Shown here piece by piece: positions 38,493 to 47,155 of a stretch of DNA of 64,000 bases. Position 1 is the stretch's first letter; every line of letters starts with the position of its first letter. The position numbers and the translations under genes were made by a program. Below the pieces are notes generated by a model. It worked only from the letters and a program-made list of their open reading frames with translations, was not told the origin of the DNA and searched no databases. Source of the stretch: Mycobacterium sp. EPa45 (GTDB lineage Bacteria; Actinomycetota; Actinomycetes; Mycobacteriales; Mycobacteriaceae); the NCBI RefSeq assembly GCF_001021385.1, contig NZ_CP011773.1, positions 2,418,001 through 2,482,000 on the forward strand, in the 5' to 3' direction.

Positions 38493-39738
38493 GGTGATGG
38501 AAACATTTAGGCGGCTTGGCTAATGAGGGCGGCGAGTCGTTGGGCTGGAGTCTGTAGCCCTAGGGTGGGCCGTGGTCGGGTGTTGAGTTTGTCCTGGATG
38601 CGTTTGAGATCGGCTTTGGTATAGCCGGCCAGGTCGGTGCCTTTTTCGAACCAGAACCGCAGCAGCCGGTTGGTGTTCTCGTTGGTGCCGCGTTGCCAGG
38701 GCGAATGTGGGTTACAGAAAAACACCGGCGCTGTGAGCTGTAGCTGGATCCTCTTCCAGTCGGCCATCTCGCTGCCCCGGTCCCAGGTGATCGACCGACG
38801 CAGATGCGCGGGCAGCTCGCCCATGGCCTCGATCATCGCTGCGGCCACCGACTCCGCGGTGTGGTCGATAGGGAGATGCAACAAGATGGTGAACCGGGTG
38901 CTGCGTTCGACCAGAGTGCCGATCGCGCTGGTATTTCCGGCCCCCATGATCAAATCGCCCTCCCAATGACCTGGCACGGCCCGATCAGCGGCTTCGGCTG
39001 GGCGGTCACTGATGGTGAATATTTCGGCGCCATACACCCCGGTGCGGCCGGGGTGACCATGAGGTTTGCGGGCCGACCGCTTCGTGGACAGACACTGGTG
39101 CAAATCGGCGCGCAGACTGCCACGAGTCTGCACATACAGCGCCTTGTAGACGGTTTCGTGGCTCACCTGCATCAGCTTGTCATCGGGGTGATCGTGAGCC
39201 AACATCTGTGCAATCAGCCGCGGACTCCACCCCTCATCCATCCACGTTTCGATCGCCGCGCACAACCGGGGATCTTTAAGCTTGAAATCCTTGGGACGCT
39301 TGGCTTTATCGCCGGCACGGGCATGAGCCATTAACGCGTGATAGTCCCCGTCATCACCGCGATTACGGGCGACCTCCTTGAACACCACCGACCGGTGGCG
39401 ACCGATCCGACGCCCGATCTCGGCGTAGCCCAGCCCGTCATCCATGCCTCGCATGATTTCGACCCGCTCGGCCAAGTTGACCCGATGCCCCCGACCTCCC
39501 GGCCCGTCACGATCCATCGCATCGGCCACGCCCCCGCGCTGCCCTGTCGCCAGTTTCATCCCGCCAGCCTTATGCCACCACTGATGACCCAGCCCGTGCG
39601 CCACGCCTAACGCCGCCCCAGCCGCCGTCACCGACTGCCCTAAGCAGACCCGGTCGAACAACTCCCGTTTCACCGACCGCGCAGCTGGAACTCCTCTGGG
39701 CACAGCAAACCTCCACGATCAGACACGTTTCCCTGACC
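38493..39738 (-). mobile_element. IS30-family insertion sequence
   Basis: A roughly 1.25-kb element with one transposase. Candidate terminal inverted repeats are GGTGATGGAAACATTT (38493-38508) and, on the minus strand, GGTCAGGGAAACGTGT (39723-39738), matching at 12 of 16 positions. No convincing target duplication is seen. It sits between the 3' ends of ftsK and the argA-like gene, so no coding sequence is broken. Confidence 0.6.
38507..39703 (-). CDS. IS30-family transposase
   Basis: 398 residues, apparently intact. N-terminal helix-turn-helix regions (LAERVEIMRGMDDGLGYAEI, about 77-96, then RHRSVVFKEVARN) precede a DDE integrase core: Asp in GHWEGDLIMG, Asp in ITWDRGSEM, Glu in the RGTNENTNRLLRFWFEKGTD block. 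The last is the IS30 signature N.N.LLR.WFPKGTD with minor changes. The GTG at 39703 follows TGGAGGTTTGCT. Intact motifs suggest a recent insertion. Confidence 0.92.
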   Translation of the reverse strand: MPRGVPAARSVKRELFDRVCLGQSVTAAGAALGVAHGLGHQWWHKAGGMKLATGQRGGVADAMDRDGPGGRGHRVNLAERVEIMRGMDDGLGYAEIGRRIGRHRSVVFKEVARNRGDDGDYHALMAHARAGDKAKRPKDFKLKDPRLCAAIETWMDEGWSPRLIAQMLAHDHPDDKLMQVSHETVYKALYVQTRGSLRADLHQCLSTKRSARKPHGHPGRTGVYGAEIFTISDRPAEAADRAVPGHWEGDLIMGAGNTSAIGTLVERSTRFTILLHLPIDHTAESVAAAMIEAMGELPAHLRRSITWDRGSEMADWKRIQLQLTAPVFFCNPHSPWQRGTNENTNRLLRFWFEKGTDLAGYTKADLKRIQDKLNTRPRPTLGLQTPAQRLAALISQAA

Positions 39739-39792
39739 GTACGAATCCGCCTCGCACTTTCGCTGCGAAACGTAGATTTGGGCGCTGAAGGG

Positions 39793-40293
39793 TCAGAGCT
39801 TCAGCAGCATGCGGGTGTTGCCCAGGATGTTCGGCTTGACGTACGACAGGTCCAGGAATTCGGCGACACCGATGTCATAGGACCGGCACATCTCGTCGTA
39901 CACCTCGGAGGTCACCGGGGTGCCCTCGATCTCGGTGAAACCGTGCCGGCCGAAGAACTCGGTTTCGAACGTGAGCACGAACAGCCGCTGTAATTGGAGT
40001 TCACGGGCGACCCTGAGCAGCTGGTCGACGATCGCGTGGCCGATACCGCGACCTTTGACCTTCGGGTCGACGGCGACGGTGCGAACCTCGCCGAGGTCCG
40101 CCCACAGCACGTGCAGCGCCCCGCAGCCCACGACCTCGCCCTCGTACTCCGCGACCCAGAATTCTTGGACCGCTTCGTACAGCGTGACCAGGTTCTTCTC
40201 CAGCAGGATGCGACCCGAGTAGATGTCGACCAGACGCTTGATGTCGGCGACATCCGACGTGCGGGCGCGGCGGACGACGACCTCAGGGCTCAC
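39793..40293 (-). CDS. argA: GNAT amino-acid N-acetyltransferase (ArgA-like, Rv2747 type)
   Basis: 166-residue GNAT acetyltransferase. Acetyl-CoA binding motif A is VDPKVKGRGIGHAIVDQLL, and the later FFGRHGFTEI block is typical of short ArgA-type enzymes. The M. tuberculosis homologue acetylates glutamate/glutamine as the first step of arginine synthesis. The GTG at 40293 (VSPEVVVRRA) is chosen; upstream in-frame sequence is the antisense of pgsA3. Divergent from pgsA3 with 55 bp between. Confidence 0.82.
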   Translation of the reverse strand: MSPEVVVRRARTSDVADIKRLVDIYSGRILLEKNLVTLYEAVQEFWVAEYEGEVVGCGALHVLWADLGEVRTVAVDPKVKGRGIGHAIVDQLLRVARELQLQRLFVLTFETEFFGRHGFTEIEGTPVTSEVYDEMCRSYDIGVAEFLDLSYVKPNILGNTRMLLKL

Positions 40294-40335
40294 GGGTGCA
40301 GAGTATCGGGCGTGAGGGGTGCGACTGCCAACCGA

Positions 40336-40341
40336 TATTCT
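40336..40341 (+). promoter_or_regulatory. Candidate -10 element for pgsA3
   Basis: TATTCT ends 7 nt before the GTG at 40349, supporting that start rather than the in-frame codon at 40319. Confidence 0.4.
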
Positions 40342-40348
40342 GTTTGCC

Positions 40349-40954
40349 GTGTCGGGACAACCCCAAACCGGTCCGGCGGTCCCGCGCGTGCGGGTGGCCA
40401 ACGTCGCCAATTTGCTGACCGGAATTCGTCTGGTTCTGGTCCCAATCTTCCTACTGTTCCTCTTCGCCGGCGACGGGCATGAAACAGCCAGTCGGATAAC
40501 GGCTTTCATCATTTTCGCGGTCGCGGTGATCACCGACCATTTCGACGGTTCGCTGGCGCGCAGCTACGGGATGGTCACCGAATTCGGCAAGCTCGCCGAC
40601 CCGATTGCCGACAAGATGCTGATCGGCGCGGCGCTGATCGGACTGTCGATGCTCGGCGACCTGCCGTGGTGGGTGACGGTCGTGATCCTCATTCGCGAGC
40701 TGGGCATCACCGTGCTGCGGTTCGCGGTGCTGCGGCGCGGGGTGATCCCCGCCAGCCGCGGGGGCAAGCTCAAGACCCTGGTGCAGTCCGTCGCGATCGG
40801 ACTGTTCGTGTTGCCGCTGCACAACTGGCCCCCCGCCTGGCACATCGTGGCCTGGGTCATCATGTGGGTCGCGGTCATCCTGACGGTGATCACCGGCCTC
40901 GACTACGTGGTGTCGGCGATCAAGGACTCCCGTGAGCGATCCGCTGGTCGATGA
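40349..40954 (+). CDS. pgsA3: CDP-alcohol phosphatidyltransferase (PgsA3-like)
   Basis: 201-residue integral membrane enzyme, about five to six helices. The complete CDP-alcohol phosphotransferase motif D-x2-DG-x2-AR-x8-G-x3-D-x3-D is present (DHFDGSLARSYGMVTEFGKL then ADPIADK). It is annotated in mycobacteria as a CDP-diacylglycerol-glycerol-3-phosphate transferase; the true acceptor cannot be read from sequence. The cinA-like gene starts inside its 3' end (23-bp overlap). Confidence 0.85.
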   Translation: MSGQPQTGPAVPRVRVANVANLLTGIRLVLVPIFLLFLFAGDGHETASRITAFIIFAVAVITDHFDGSLARSYGMVTEFGKLADPIADKMLIGAALIGLSMLGDLPWWVTVVILIRELGITVLRFAVLRRGVIPASRGGKLKTLVQSVAIGLFVLPLHNWPPAWHIVAWVIMWVAVILTVITGLDYVVSAIKDSRERSAGR

Positions 40955-41420
40955 CGGCGCCCGCGCGCTGGTCGCCCTGCTGACCGCCCGTGATGAGACC
41001 GTGGCGACCGCGGAGTCCCTGACCGCAGGTCTGCTGGCGGCGACGCTGGCGGGGGTCCCCGGCGCCAGTGCCGTGCTGAGCGGCGGGCTGGTCACTTACA
41101 CCGTAGACACCAAGATTGCGCTGGCAGGCGTGCCGCGCGAGCTGCTCGACGACGTTGGACCGGTCGCGGCGCCGACCGCGGCCGCGCTGGCCCAAGGGGC
41201 ACGGGATCGCTGCGCGGCAACCTGGGGTGCGGGGCTGACCGGGGTGGCCGGTCCGGAGCCGCACGGCGGGCATCCGGTCGGCACGGTCTTTCTGGGACTA
41301 GCAGGTCCGGGCCCGACCGAGGTCGTCGAACTGCGGCTTGGCGGCTCACGCTGGGACATCCGGCTGGCGGCCGTCCATCAGGCGATCGGGCGCCTGCACG
41401 ACCTGGTCCAGCGATCCTGA
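40932..41420 (+). CDS. CinA C-terminal-domain protein (nicotinamide-nucleotide amidohydrolase family)
   Basis: 162 residues, a stand-alone CinA C-terminal domain. [20 protein letters not shown] carries the catalytic Ser/Thr region, followed by [14 protein letters not shown] and [20 protein letters not shown]. The family deamidates NMN to NaMN in pyridine nucleotide recycling. The N-terminal competence/molybdopterin-like module of full-length CinA is absent. It overlaps pgsA3 and precedes clgR by 71 bp, with a separate stress promoter between. Confidence 0.85.
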   Translation: MSDPLVDDGARALVALLTARDETVATAESLTAGLLAATLAGVPGASAVLSGGLVTYTVDTKIALAGVPRELLDDVGPVAAPTAAALAQGARDRCAATWGAGLTGVAGPEPHGGHPVGTVFLGLAGPGPTEVVELRLGGSRWDIRLAAVHQAIGRLHDLVQRS

Positions 41421-41426
41421 GTTGCT

Positions 41427-41454
41427 GGGAACCAATCGGGCGGCTCGGAGCGTT
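41427..41454 (+). promoter_or_regulatory. SigE-type ECF promoter for clgR
   Basis: GGGAACC at 41427-41433 and CGTT at 41451-41454 are spaced as in mycobacterial SigE promoters (GGAAC with a GTT -10, about 16-18 nt between). They lie 37 nt before the clgR ATG. SigE control of clgR is established in M. tuberculosis, so the match is expected. Prediction by eye. Confidence 0.65.
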
Positions 41455-41471
41455 GCACAGTTTGTTGCAAC
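41452..41471. promoter_or_regulatory. Inverted repeat overlapping clgR promoter, possible ClgR auto-site
   Basis: GTTGCA and TGCAAC are perfect inverted 6-mers separated by 8 bp, starting at the -10 GTT of the SigE-type promoter. A site here could let ClgR or another regulator act on clgR-pspA-pspM transcription. Assignment to ClgR is inference. Confidence 0.4.
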
Positions 41472-41491
41472 TTTTCGAGGAGGACACTTCC

Positions 41492-41827
41492 ATGGCGGTA
41501 CTGCTGCGTGAGGTGATCGGCGACGTGCTGCGTGACGCCCGCACATCGCAGGGGCGCACCCTTCGCGAGGTGTCCGATTCGGCCCGGGTGAGCCTGGGAT
41601 ACCTGTCCGAGGTGGAGCGCGGCCGCAAGGAAGCCTCCAGTGAATTGCTCAGCGCGATCTGCACGGCTCTGGACGTTCCGCTGTCGCGGGTGCTCACCGA
41701 TGCCGGCGAGAAGATGGCCGACCGCGAGCGAATCGCCCGGTTGACCGCGGTGCCGGCGCAGGACAGCTCGATCGACGTCGCCACCAAGGTCGTCATCCCG
41801 CATCCTGTTGCGATGGCGGTGGCCTGA
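41492..41827 (+). CDS. clgR: Transcriptional activator ClgR
   Basis: 111-residue XRE-type HTH regulator. The helix-turn-helix is in [20 protein letters not shown] and [15 protein letters not shown]. In mycobacteria ClgR activates clp protease and psp genes under envelope stress. The ATG at 41492 follows GAGGAGGA, and the next genes are pspA and pspM, the known stress operon order. The C-terminal end (HPVAMAVA) is a hydrophobic tail of the kind that can be a Clp degradation signal, which is inference. Confidence 0.92.
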   Translation: MAVLLREVIGDVLRDARTSQGRTLREVSDSARVSLGYLSEVERGRKEASSELLSAICTALDVPLSRVLTDAGEKMADRERIARLTAVPAQDSSIDVATKVVIPHPVAMAVA

Positions 41828-41944
41828 GGTTTCGACCAGTCAGACCAGGGTCACATGCCTACAAGGGTGTGGCCGGGCATGGTTAACCGATAAATTGGGC
41901 ACGACCACCGAACTGCGGCACTCGATACATAGACGGAGCAACTG

Positions 41945-42754
41945 ATGGCCAATCCGTTCGTCAAGGCGTGGAAGTACTTCACAGCTCTCTTCAACTCGAA
42001 GATCGACGAATATGCCGACCCGAAGGTGCAGATCCAGCAGGCGATCGAGGACGCCCAGCGTCAGCACCAGGCGCTGACCCAGCAGGCGGCCCAGGTCATC
42101 GGCAACCAGCGCCAGCTCGAGATGCGGCTGAACCGTCAGCTCGCCGATATCGAGAAGCTGCAAGTCAACGTCCGTCAGGCGCTGACCCTGGCCGATCAGG
42201 CGGTTGCCTCCGGGGATGCCGCCAAGGCCACCGAATACAACAACGCCGCCGAGGCGTTCGCGGCGCAGCTGGTCACCGCCGAGCAGAGCGTGGAAGACCT
42301 CAAGGGTCTGCACGACCAGGCACTGCAGGCCGCCGGGCAGGCCAAGAAGGCTGTCGAGCAGAACGCCATGATGCTGCAGCAGAAGATCGCCGAGCGCACC
42401 AAGCTGCTGTCGCAGCTCGAGCAGGCCAAGATGCAGGAGCAGGTCAGCGCGTCGCTGCGGTCGATGAGCGAGCTCGCCGCGCCCGGCAACACCCCAAGCC
42501 TCGACGAGGTCCGCGACAAGATCGAGCGACGCTACGCCAACGCGCTCGGTTCGGCCGAGCTGGCGCAGAACTCGGTGCAGGGTCGCATGATGGAGGTCCA
42601 GCAGGCCAGCGTTCAGATGGCCGGTCATTCCCGGCTCGAGCAGATCCGCGCCTCGATGCGCGGGGATGCGCTGCCGGCCGGTGGCGCCACCGCGCCCGCG
42701 GCCCCGGCCACGCCGGCCAGCACACCCGAGCCCGAGAAACCTCTGGGCCAGTAG
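41945..42754 (+). CDS. pspA: Phage-shock protein A homologue (35-kDa antigen)
   Basis: 269-residue PspA/IM30/ESCRT-III-like membrane-stabilising protein. An amphipathic N-terminal helix ([19 protein letters not shown]) is followed by a long coiled coil (about 25-225, rich in Gln/Ala/Glu) and a Pro/Ala tail. It polymerises on damaged inner membrane, and ClgR activity is regulated through it in M. tuberculosis. It is 117 bp downstream of clgR in the same operon. The ATG at 41945 follows GGAGCAACTG. Confidence 0.92.
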   Translation: MANPFVKAWKYFTALFNSKIDEYADPKVQIQQAIEDAQRQHQALTQQAAQVIGNQRQLEMRLNRQLADIEKLQVNVRQALTLADQAVASGDAAKATEYNNAAEAFAAQLVTAEQSVEDLKGLHDQALQAAGQAKKAVEQNAMMLQQKIAERTKLLSQLEQAKMQEQVSASLRSMSELAAPGNTPSLDEVRDKIERRYANALGSAELAQNSVQGRMMEVQQASVQMAGHSRLEQIRASMRGDALPAGGATAPAAPATPASTPEPEKPLGQ

Positions 42755-42768
42755 GAGGTGAACACTCG

Positions 42769-43599
42769 ATGGCGGTGACACCGGACAAGCCGGGTTTCGT
42801 ATCGCGCCAATGGCGTTCGGCCATGCAACGCGGTATCGACACCGTCAGCGAGTACGCCGACGTGGCGGCCCAGAAGCTCAGCGCTGTCTCCGATCCCCGG
42901 GCCCGGCTGCTGCGTAAGCGGCGGTGGGCGTTGCGCTTGGGCGCGTTCTTCTCATTTGCGACGGTGTTCTGGGTAGCGGTCACCGGGCTGCTCGCCACGT
43001 GGAGTGTTCCGGTGTGGGGACTGATCATCACCGGCGTGATCGCCGCCGGTGCGGCGGTGCCCGCGACCCTGTTCCTGTTGCGCTACCGCTGGCTGCGGGG
43101 TGAGCCGTTGCCGCCGCAGCGTCAAGTCAGCGGCCGGCGCCTGCCGCCGCACGGATCGGTGGCCCGGCCGGCGATGTCGGCACTCGGTGCCTCCGAGCGG
43201 GGTTTCCACTCCCTGCTGGGCGTGATGCAGCGCGGAAACATGTTGCCGCCGGAGGAGATTCGCGAGCTCGTCGCTGCGGCGGACCGGACCGCGGCGACCA
43301 TGGCGGCCACCGCCGACGAGGTGGTCTCGATGGAGCGTGCCGCGATCGAGACGCCGCATTCGCAGTCGTATCTGGCGCCGACGATCAACGCGTTCACCGC
43401 GCAGCTGAACACCGGGGTGCGGCAGTACAACGAGATGGTCACCGCCGCAGCGCAACTGGTGTCGGCGGCCAACGCCGGCTCGATGTCCAGCTCGCCGATG
43501 TCCCAACAGCGCTACCGCAACGAGTTGTCGAGCGCGACAGATCGGCTGATGGGCTGGGCGCAGGCCTTCGACGAGCTGGGCCAGCTCCGCCGGGCCTAA
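42769..43599 (+). CDS. pspM: Phage-shock envelope stress protein PspM-like (Rv2743c type)
   Basis: 276 residues. Two transmembrane helices (about 55-75 and 80-102) follow a basic N-terminus, with a helical cytoplasmic C-terminal region. The place after pspA and the two-helix layout match Rv2743c, the membrane partner of the mycobacterial Psp response. AGGAGG lies just before the ATG at 42769. A following Rv2742c-like gene, recalled in M. tuberculosis, is not seen: the next gene converges and overlaps by 4 bp. Confidence 0.82.
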   Translation: MAVTPDKPGFVSRQWRSAMQRGIDTVSEYADVAAQKLSAVSDPRARLLRKRRWALRLGAFFSFATVFWVAVTGLLATWSVPVWGLIITGVIAAGAAVPATLFLLRYRWLRGEPLPPQRQVSGRRLPPHGSVARPAMSALGASERGFHSLLGVMQRGNMLPPEEIRELVAAADRTAATMAATADEVVSMERAAIETPHSQSYLAPTINAFTAQLNTGVRQYNEMVTAAAQLVSAANAGSMSSSPMSQQRYRNELSSATDRLMGWAQAFDELGQLRRA

Positions 43600-44039
43600 A
43601 GCGTCGGACGCAGACCCGGGACCACGGCACCGATGAGGCCGCGGACGGTGGCCTTCGTCATGTCGAACATGTCGAAATAGTCCCGCCACAAGGTGATTCG
43701 GCCGTCCTTCACCTCGAAGACGCCGCATACCCAGAACTGCAGCCGCACCGTGCCCACCCGCAGCACGTCGGTGCGTTCGGTCAGCACCACCGGGCCGTTG
43801 ACCGCGATGCGGTGGATCTTCACCTCGAAGCCGAAGCTAGGCCGCTGCAGTCCTTTGAACAGCTTCATGGTCCGCTTGCGCCCGCGGACGGTGGGGAAGC
43901 CGACGTTCTGGTAGACGAGATTGTCGTCCAGCCGGGCGTCCGCGGTGGCCAAGTCCTGATCCTGCAGCGCGTTCAGGAAGACCTCGACCGTATGGGCGTT
44001 GTCGATATCGGAGCTCACGTTGGTGATCTGCTCGGTCAT
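43596..44039 (-). CDS. Limonene-1,2-epoxide hydrolase-family protein (EphG-like)
   Basis: 147 residues, SnoaL/NTF2-like LEH fold. Typical LEH pattern: NAHTVEVFLNALQDQDLATA opens it; YQNVGFPTVRGR, the catalytic-region Asp/Arg in LTERTDVLRVG and the WRDYFD end are visible. LEH enzymes hydrate epoxides in one step; in M. tuberculosis EphG acts on bulky lipid or sterol epoxides. The ATG at 44039 (MTEQIT) is chosen over one 21 nt upstream by length match. Divergent from the glycosyltransferase with 42 bp between. Confidence 0.82.
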   Translation of the reverse strand: MTEQITNVSSDIDNAHTVEVFLNALQDQDLATADARLDDNLVYQNVGFPTVRGRKRTMKLFKGLQRPSFGFEVKIHRIAVNGPVVLTERTDVLRVGTVRLQFWVCGVFEVKDGRITLWRDYFDMFDMTKATVRGLIGAVVPGLRPTL

Positions 44040-44081
44040 GCTCGCCAGCCTAGGCTTCATCCGCTATGGCAGGGTAGGCCC

Positions 44082-45248
44082 GTGCGCGTCGCGGTGGTGG
44101 CAGGTCCGGATCCCGGTCACGCATTTCCCGCGATCGCCCTCTGCCTGCGCCTGGCCGCGGCGGGGGATGACCCAGTCCTGCTGACCGGCGCCGAGTGGCT
44201 CGAGACGGCGCGCGCCGCCGGAATCGAGGCCGTCGAACTCGCCGGTCTGGACCCGGTCGACGAGGACGATGACACCGATGCCGGCGCCAAGATCCACCAG
44301 CGGGCAGCCCGGATGGCCGTGCTCAACGTCGCGATACTGCGGGACCTGAGGCCCGATCTGGTCATCTCCGATGTCATCACCGCCTGCGGGGGGATGGCCG
44401 CCGAACTGCTGAACATCCCGTGGGTCGAGCTGTGCCCGCACCCGCTGTACCTGCCGTCACGCGGGCTGCCTCCGCTGGGGAGTGGGCTGGCACCCGGCAC
44501 CGGGATCCGCGGTCGGCTGCGGGATTCGATCATGCGCGCGCTGACTGCGCGATCGGTGAAGGAAGGGGAGCGCCAGCGCTCGGCGGCCCGCACGGGGATC
44601 GGGCTGTCGGCCCGCGACCCGGGACCGGTCCGCAGGCTGATCGCCACCCTGCCCGCACTCGAGGTACCGCGACCGGACTGGCCGGCCGAGGCCGTCGTCG
44701 TCGGTCCGTTGCACTTCGAGCCCACCGACGCCGTCCTGCCGGTGCCGCCGGGGGAGGGCCCGCTGATCGTGGTGGCGCCGTCGACCGCCACCACCGGCGC
44801 CGGAGGGGTAGCCGAGCTGGTGCTGGAGCATCTGGTGCCCGGCCGCACCCTGCCGGCCGGTTCACGGGTGGTGATCTCCCGGCTTGGCGGCCGGGAGTTG
44901 GAGCTGCCGCCGTGGGCCGGTGTGGGGCTGGGCCGCCAGGACGAGCTGCTGACCCGAGCCGACCTGGTGATCTGCGGCGGCGGGCACGGGATGCTGTCCA
45001 AGACACTGCTCGCCGGCGTGCCGATGGTGGTGCTCCCTGGCGGGGGTGACCAGTGGGAACTGGCCAATCGTGTTGTGCGACAAGGTAGTGCGCGCCTGAT
45101 CCGGCCATTGGGCGCCGAGGCTTTGGTGGCCGAGGTGGGTCAGGTGCTGTCCTCGCCGAGGTACCGGGAGGCGGCCCGGCGCGCCGGGGAGAGCATCGCG
45201 CACGTCACCGATCCGGTACGGGTGTGCCATGAATCGGTGGCTGGGTAA
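44082..45248 (+). CDS. UGT-like (GT1) glycosyltransferase (Rv2739c-like)
   Basis: 388 residues of the MGT/UGT GT-B fold. The N-terminal acceptor domain begins VRVAVVAGPDPGHAFPAIAL with the conserved His. The C-terminal nucleotide-sugar domain has DLVICGGGHGMLSKTLLAGVPMV and then GGGDQWELANRV, the PSPG-like donor site. The acceptor is probably a lipid or secondary metabolite. The GTG at 44082 gives the recalled M. tuberculosis length. Open frame upstream is the shadow of ephG. Confidence 0.88.
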   Translation: MRVAVVAGPDPGHAFPAIALCLRLAAAGDDPVLLTGAEWLETARAAGIEAVELAGLDPVDEDDDTDAGAKIHQRAARMAVLNVAILRDLRPDLVISDVITACGGMAAELLNIPWVELCPHPLYLPSRGLPPLGSGLAPGTGIRGRLRDSIMRALTARSVKEGERQRSAARTGIGLSARDPGPVRRLIATLPALEVPRPDWPAEAVVVGPLHFEPTDAVLPVPPGEGPLIVVAPSTATTGAGGVAELVLEHLVPGRTLPAGSRVVISRLGGRELELPPWAGVGLGRQDELLTRADLVICGGGHGMLSKTLLAGVPMVVLPGGGDQWELANRVVRQGSARLIRPLGAEALVAEVGQVLSSPRYREAARRAGESIAHVTDPVRVCHESVAG

Positions 45249-45251
45249 ATT
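45246..45251 (+). promoter_or_regulatory. Candidate -10 element for the DUF3046 gene
   Basis: TAAATT overlaps the glycosyltransferase stop codon and ends 6 nt before the GTG at 45258. It would give a leaderless transcript. Confidence 0.35.
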
Positions 45252-45257
45252 GGTGCC

Positions 45258-45452
45258 GTGCGGCTGACGGAATTCCACGAACTGGTCGACGGGCAATTCG
45301 GCCGGGTTCGTGGCGGCTCGCTGCTGGTGGATCATGTGCTCACCCAGCTGGGCGGACGCACCGCCGCGCAGGCCATCGAGGACGGTGTGGAGCCCCGCGA
45401 CGTGTGGCGGGCGCTGTGCGCGGACTTCGACGTGCCGCGCGATCGGTGGTAG
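45258..45452 (+). CDS. DUF3046 protein (Rv2738c-like)
   Basis: 64 residues, conserved in actinobacteria next to recA. The pattern RLTEFHELVDGQFG...S...DHVL..LGGRTA..AIEDG is the DUF3046 signature; W at the end of DVPRDRW is typical. Function unknown. The GTG at 45258 is the only sensible start. recA begins 136 bp later with its own promoters. Confidence 0.85.
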   Translation: MRLTEFHELVDGQFGRVRGGSLLVDHVLTQLGGRTAAQAIEDGVEPRDVWRALCADFDVPRDRW

Positions 45453-45481
45453 CCGACACGCGACGGCGCGCCTCCTTGCTT

Positions 45482-45497
45482 TCGAACACCTGTTCGC
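45482..45497. promoter_or_regulatory. LexA (SOS) box upstream of recA
   Basis: TCGAACACCTGTTCGC matches the mycobacterial SOS box TCGAAC-N4-GTTCGA at 11 of 12 arm positions. It lies 92 bp before the recA ATG. LexA control of a recA promoter is established in mycobacteria. Confidence 0.85.
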
Positions 45498-45511
45498 TAA
45501 TCTGGTGAAGC

Positions 45512-45534
45512 TTGTCGGTGGCGTGATCTAGCGT
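45512..45534 (+). promoter_or_regulatory. RecA-NDp (PafBC-type) promoter of recA
   Basis: TTGTCGGTG (45512-45520), an 8-nt spacer, then TAGCGT (45529-45534) matches exactly the LexA-independent DNA-damage promoter consensus TTGTCRGTG-N8-TANNNT of mycobacterial recA, which is under PafBC control. The SOS box lies 14 bp upstream, so both damage pathways converge here. Confidence 0.88.
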
Positions 45535-45588
45535 CACGACCAACCGACCGAGAACCGGTCACCAACGACTACCGGAAGAGGTATCACC

Positions 45589-46641
<1,053 letters not shown>

Positions 46642-47142
46642 GACCCGCGAAGAGCAGGCGCACGCGTTGTGCCTGCGCCTGCTTACCGCGCGACCGCGGA
46701 CTCGATCTGAGCTCGCCGCCCAGATGGCCAAGCGGGGATATCCCGACGATGTCACCGCGAACGAACTCAATCGGCTGGCCGCCGTCGGCCTGATCGACGA
46801 CGCGGACTTCGCCGAACAGTGGGTTCGGTCGCGACGTGCGCGAGCCGGAAAAGGCAAGCGCGCCTTGGCTGCTGAGCTGCGGACCAAAGGTGTTGATGAC
46901 GACGTGATCGCCGTGGCGCTCGACGGCATCGACGCCGGCGCCGAGCGGCAACGCGCCGAGGAGCTGGTGGAGCAGAAGCTGCGCCGGGAGAAGCTCGACG
47001 GCGACGACGATGCCAAGGTGATGCGCAGACTGGTCGGCATGCTGGCCCGCCGCGGCTACAACCAAAGCATGGCCGTGGCCGTGGTCAGTGAAGGGTTGGC
47101 GGCAGAACGGGAACGCCGAAAGGTCTAGTTCGCTGGGGCCGC

Positions 47143-47148
47143 TAGGCT
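47143..47148 (+). promoter_or_regulatory. Candidate -10 element for the LLM oxidoreductase gene
   Basis: TAGGCT ends 7 nt before the ATG at 47156 in the 27-bp gap after recX. Predicted leaderless transcript. Confidence 0.4.
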
Positions 47149-47155
47149 TCACCGC

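Larger units (their letters stand above)
38447..39792. repeat. Imperfect inverted arms flanking the IS30 element
   Basis: Just after the ftsK stop (38447-38471) and just before the acetyltransferase stop (39757-39784, read on the minus strand) are two related sequences sharing CGCC.A.ATC.ACGTT..GC.GCGA. They face each other across the insertion. Closed up, they would form one long stem-loop between convergent genes, so the IS may have landed in a palindromic or terminator element. They could alternatively be outer ends of the insertion. Confidence 0.4.
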
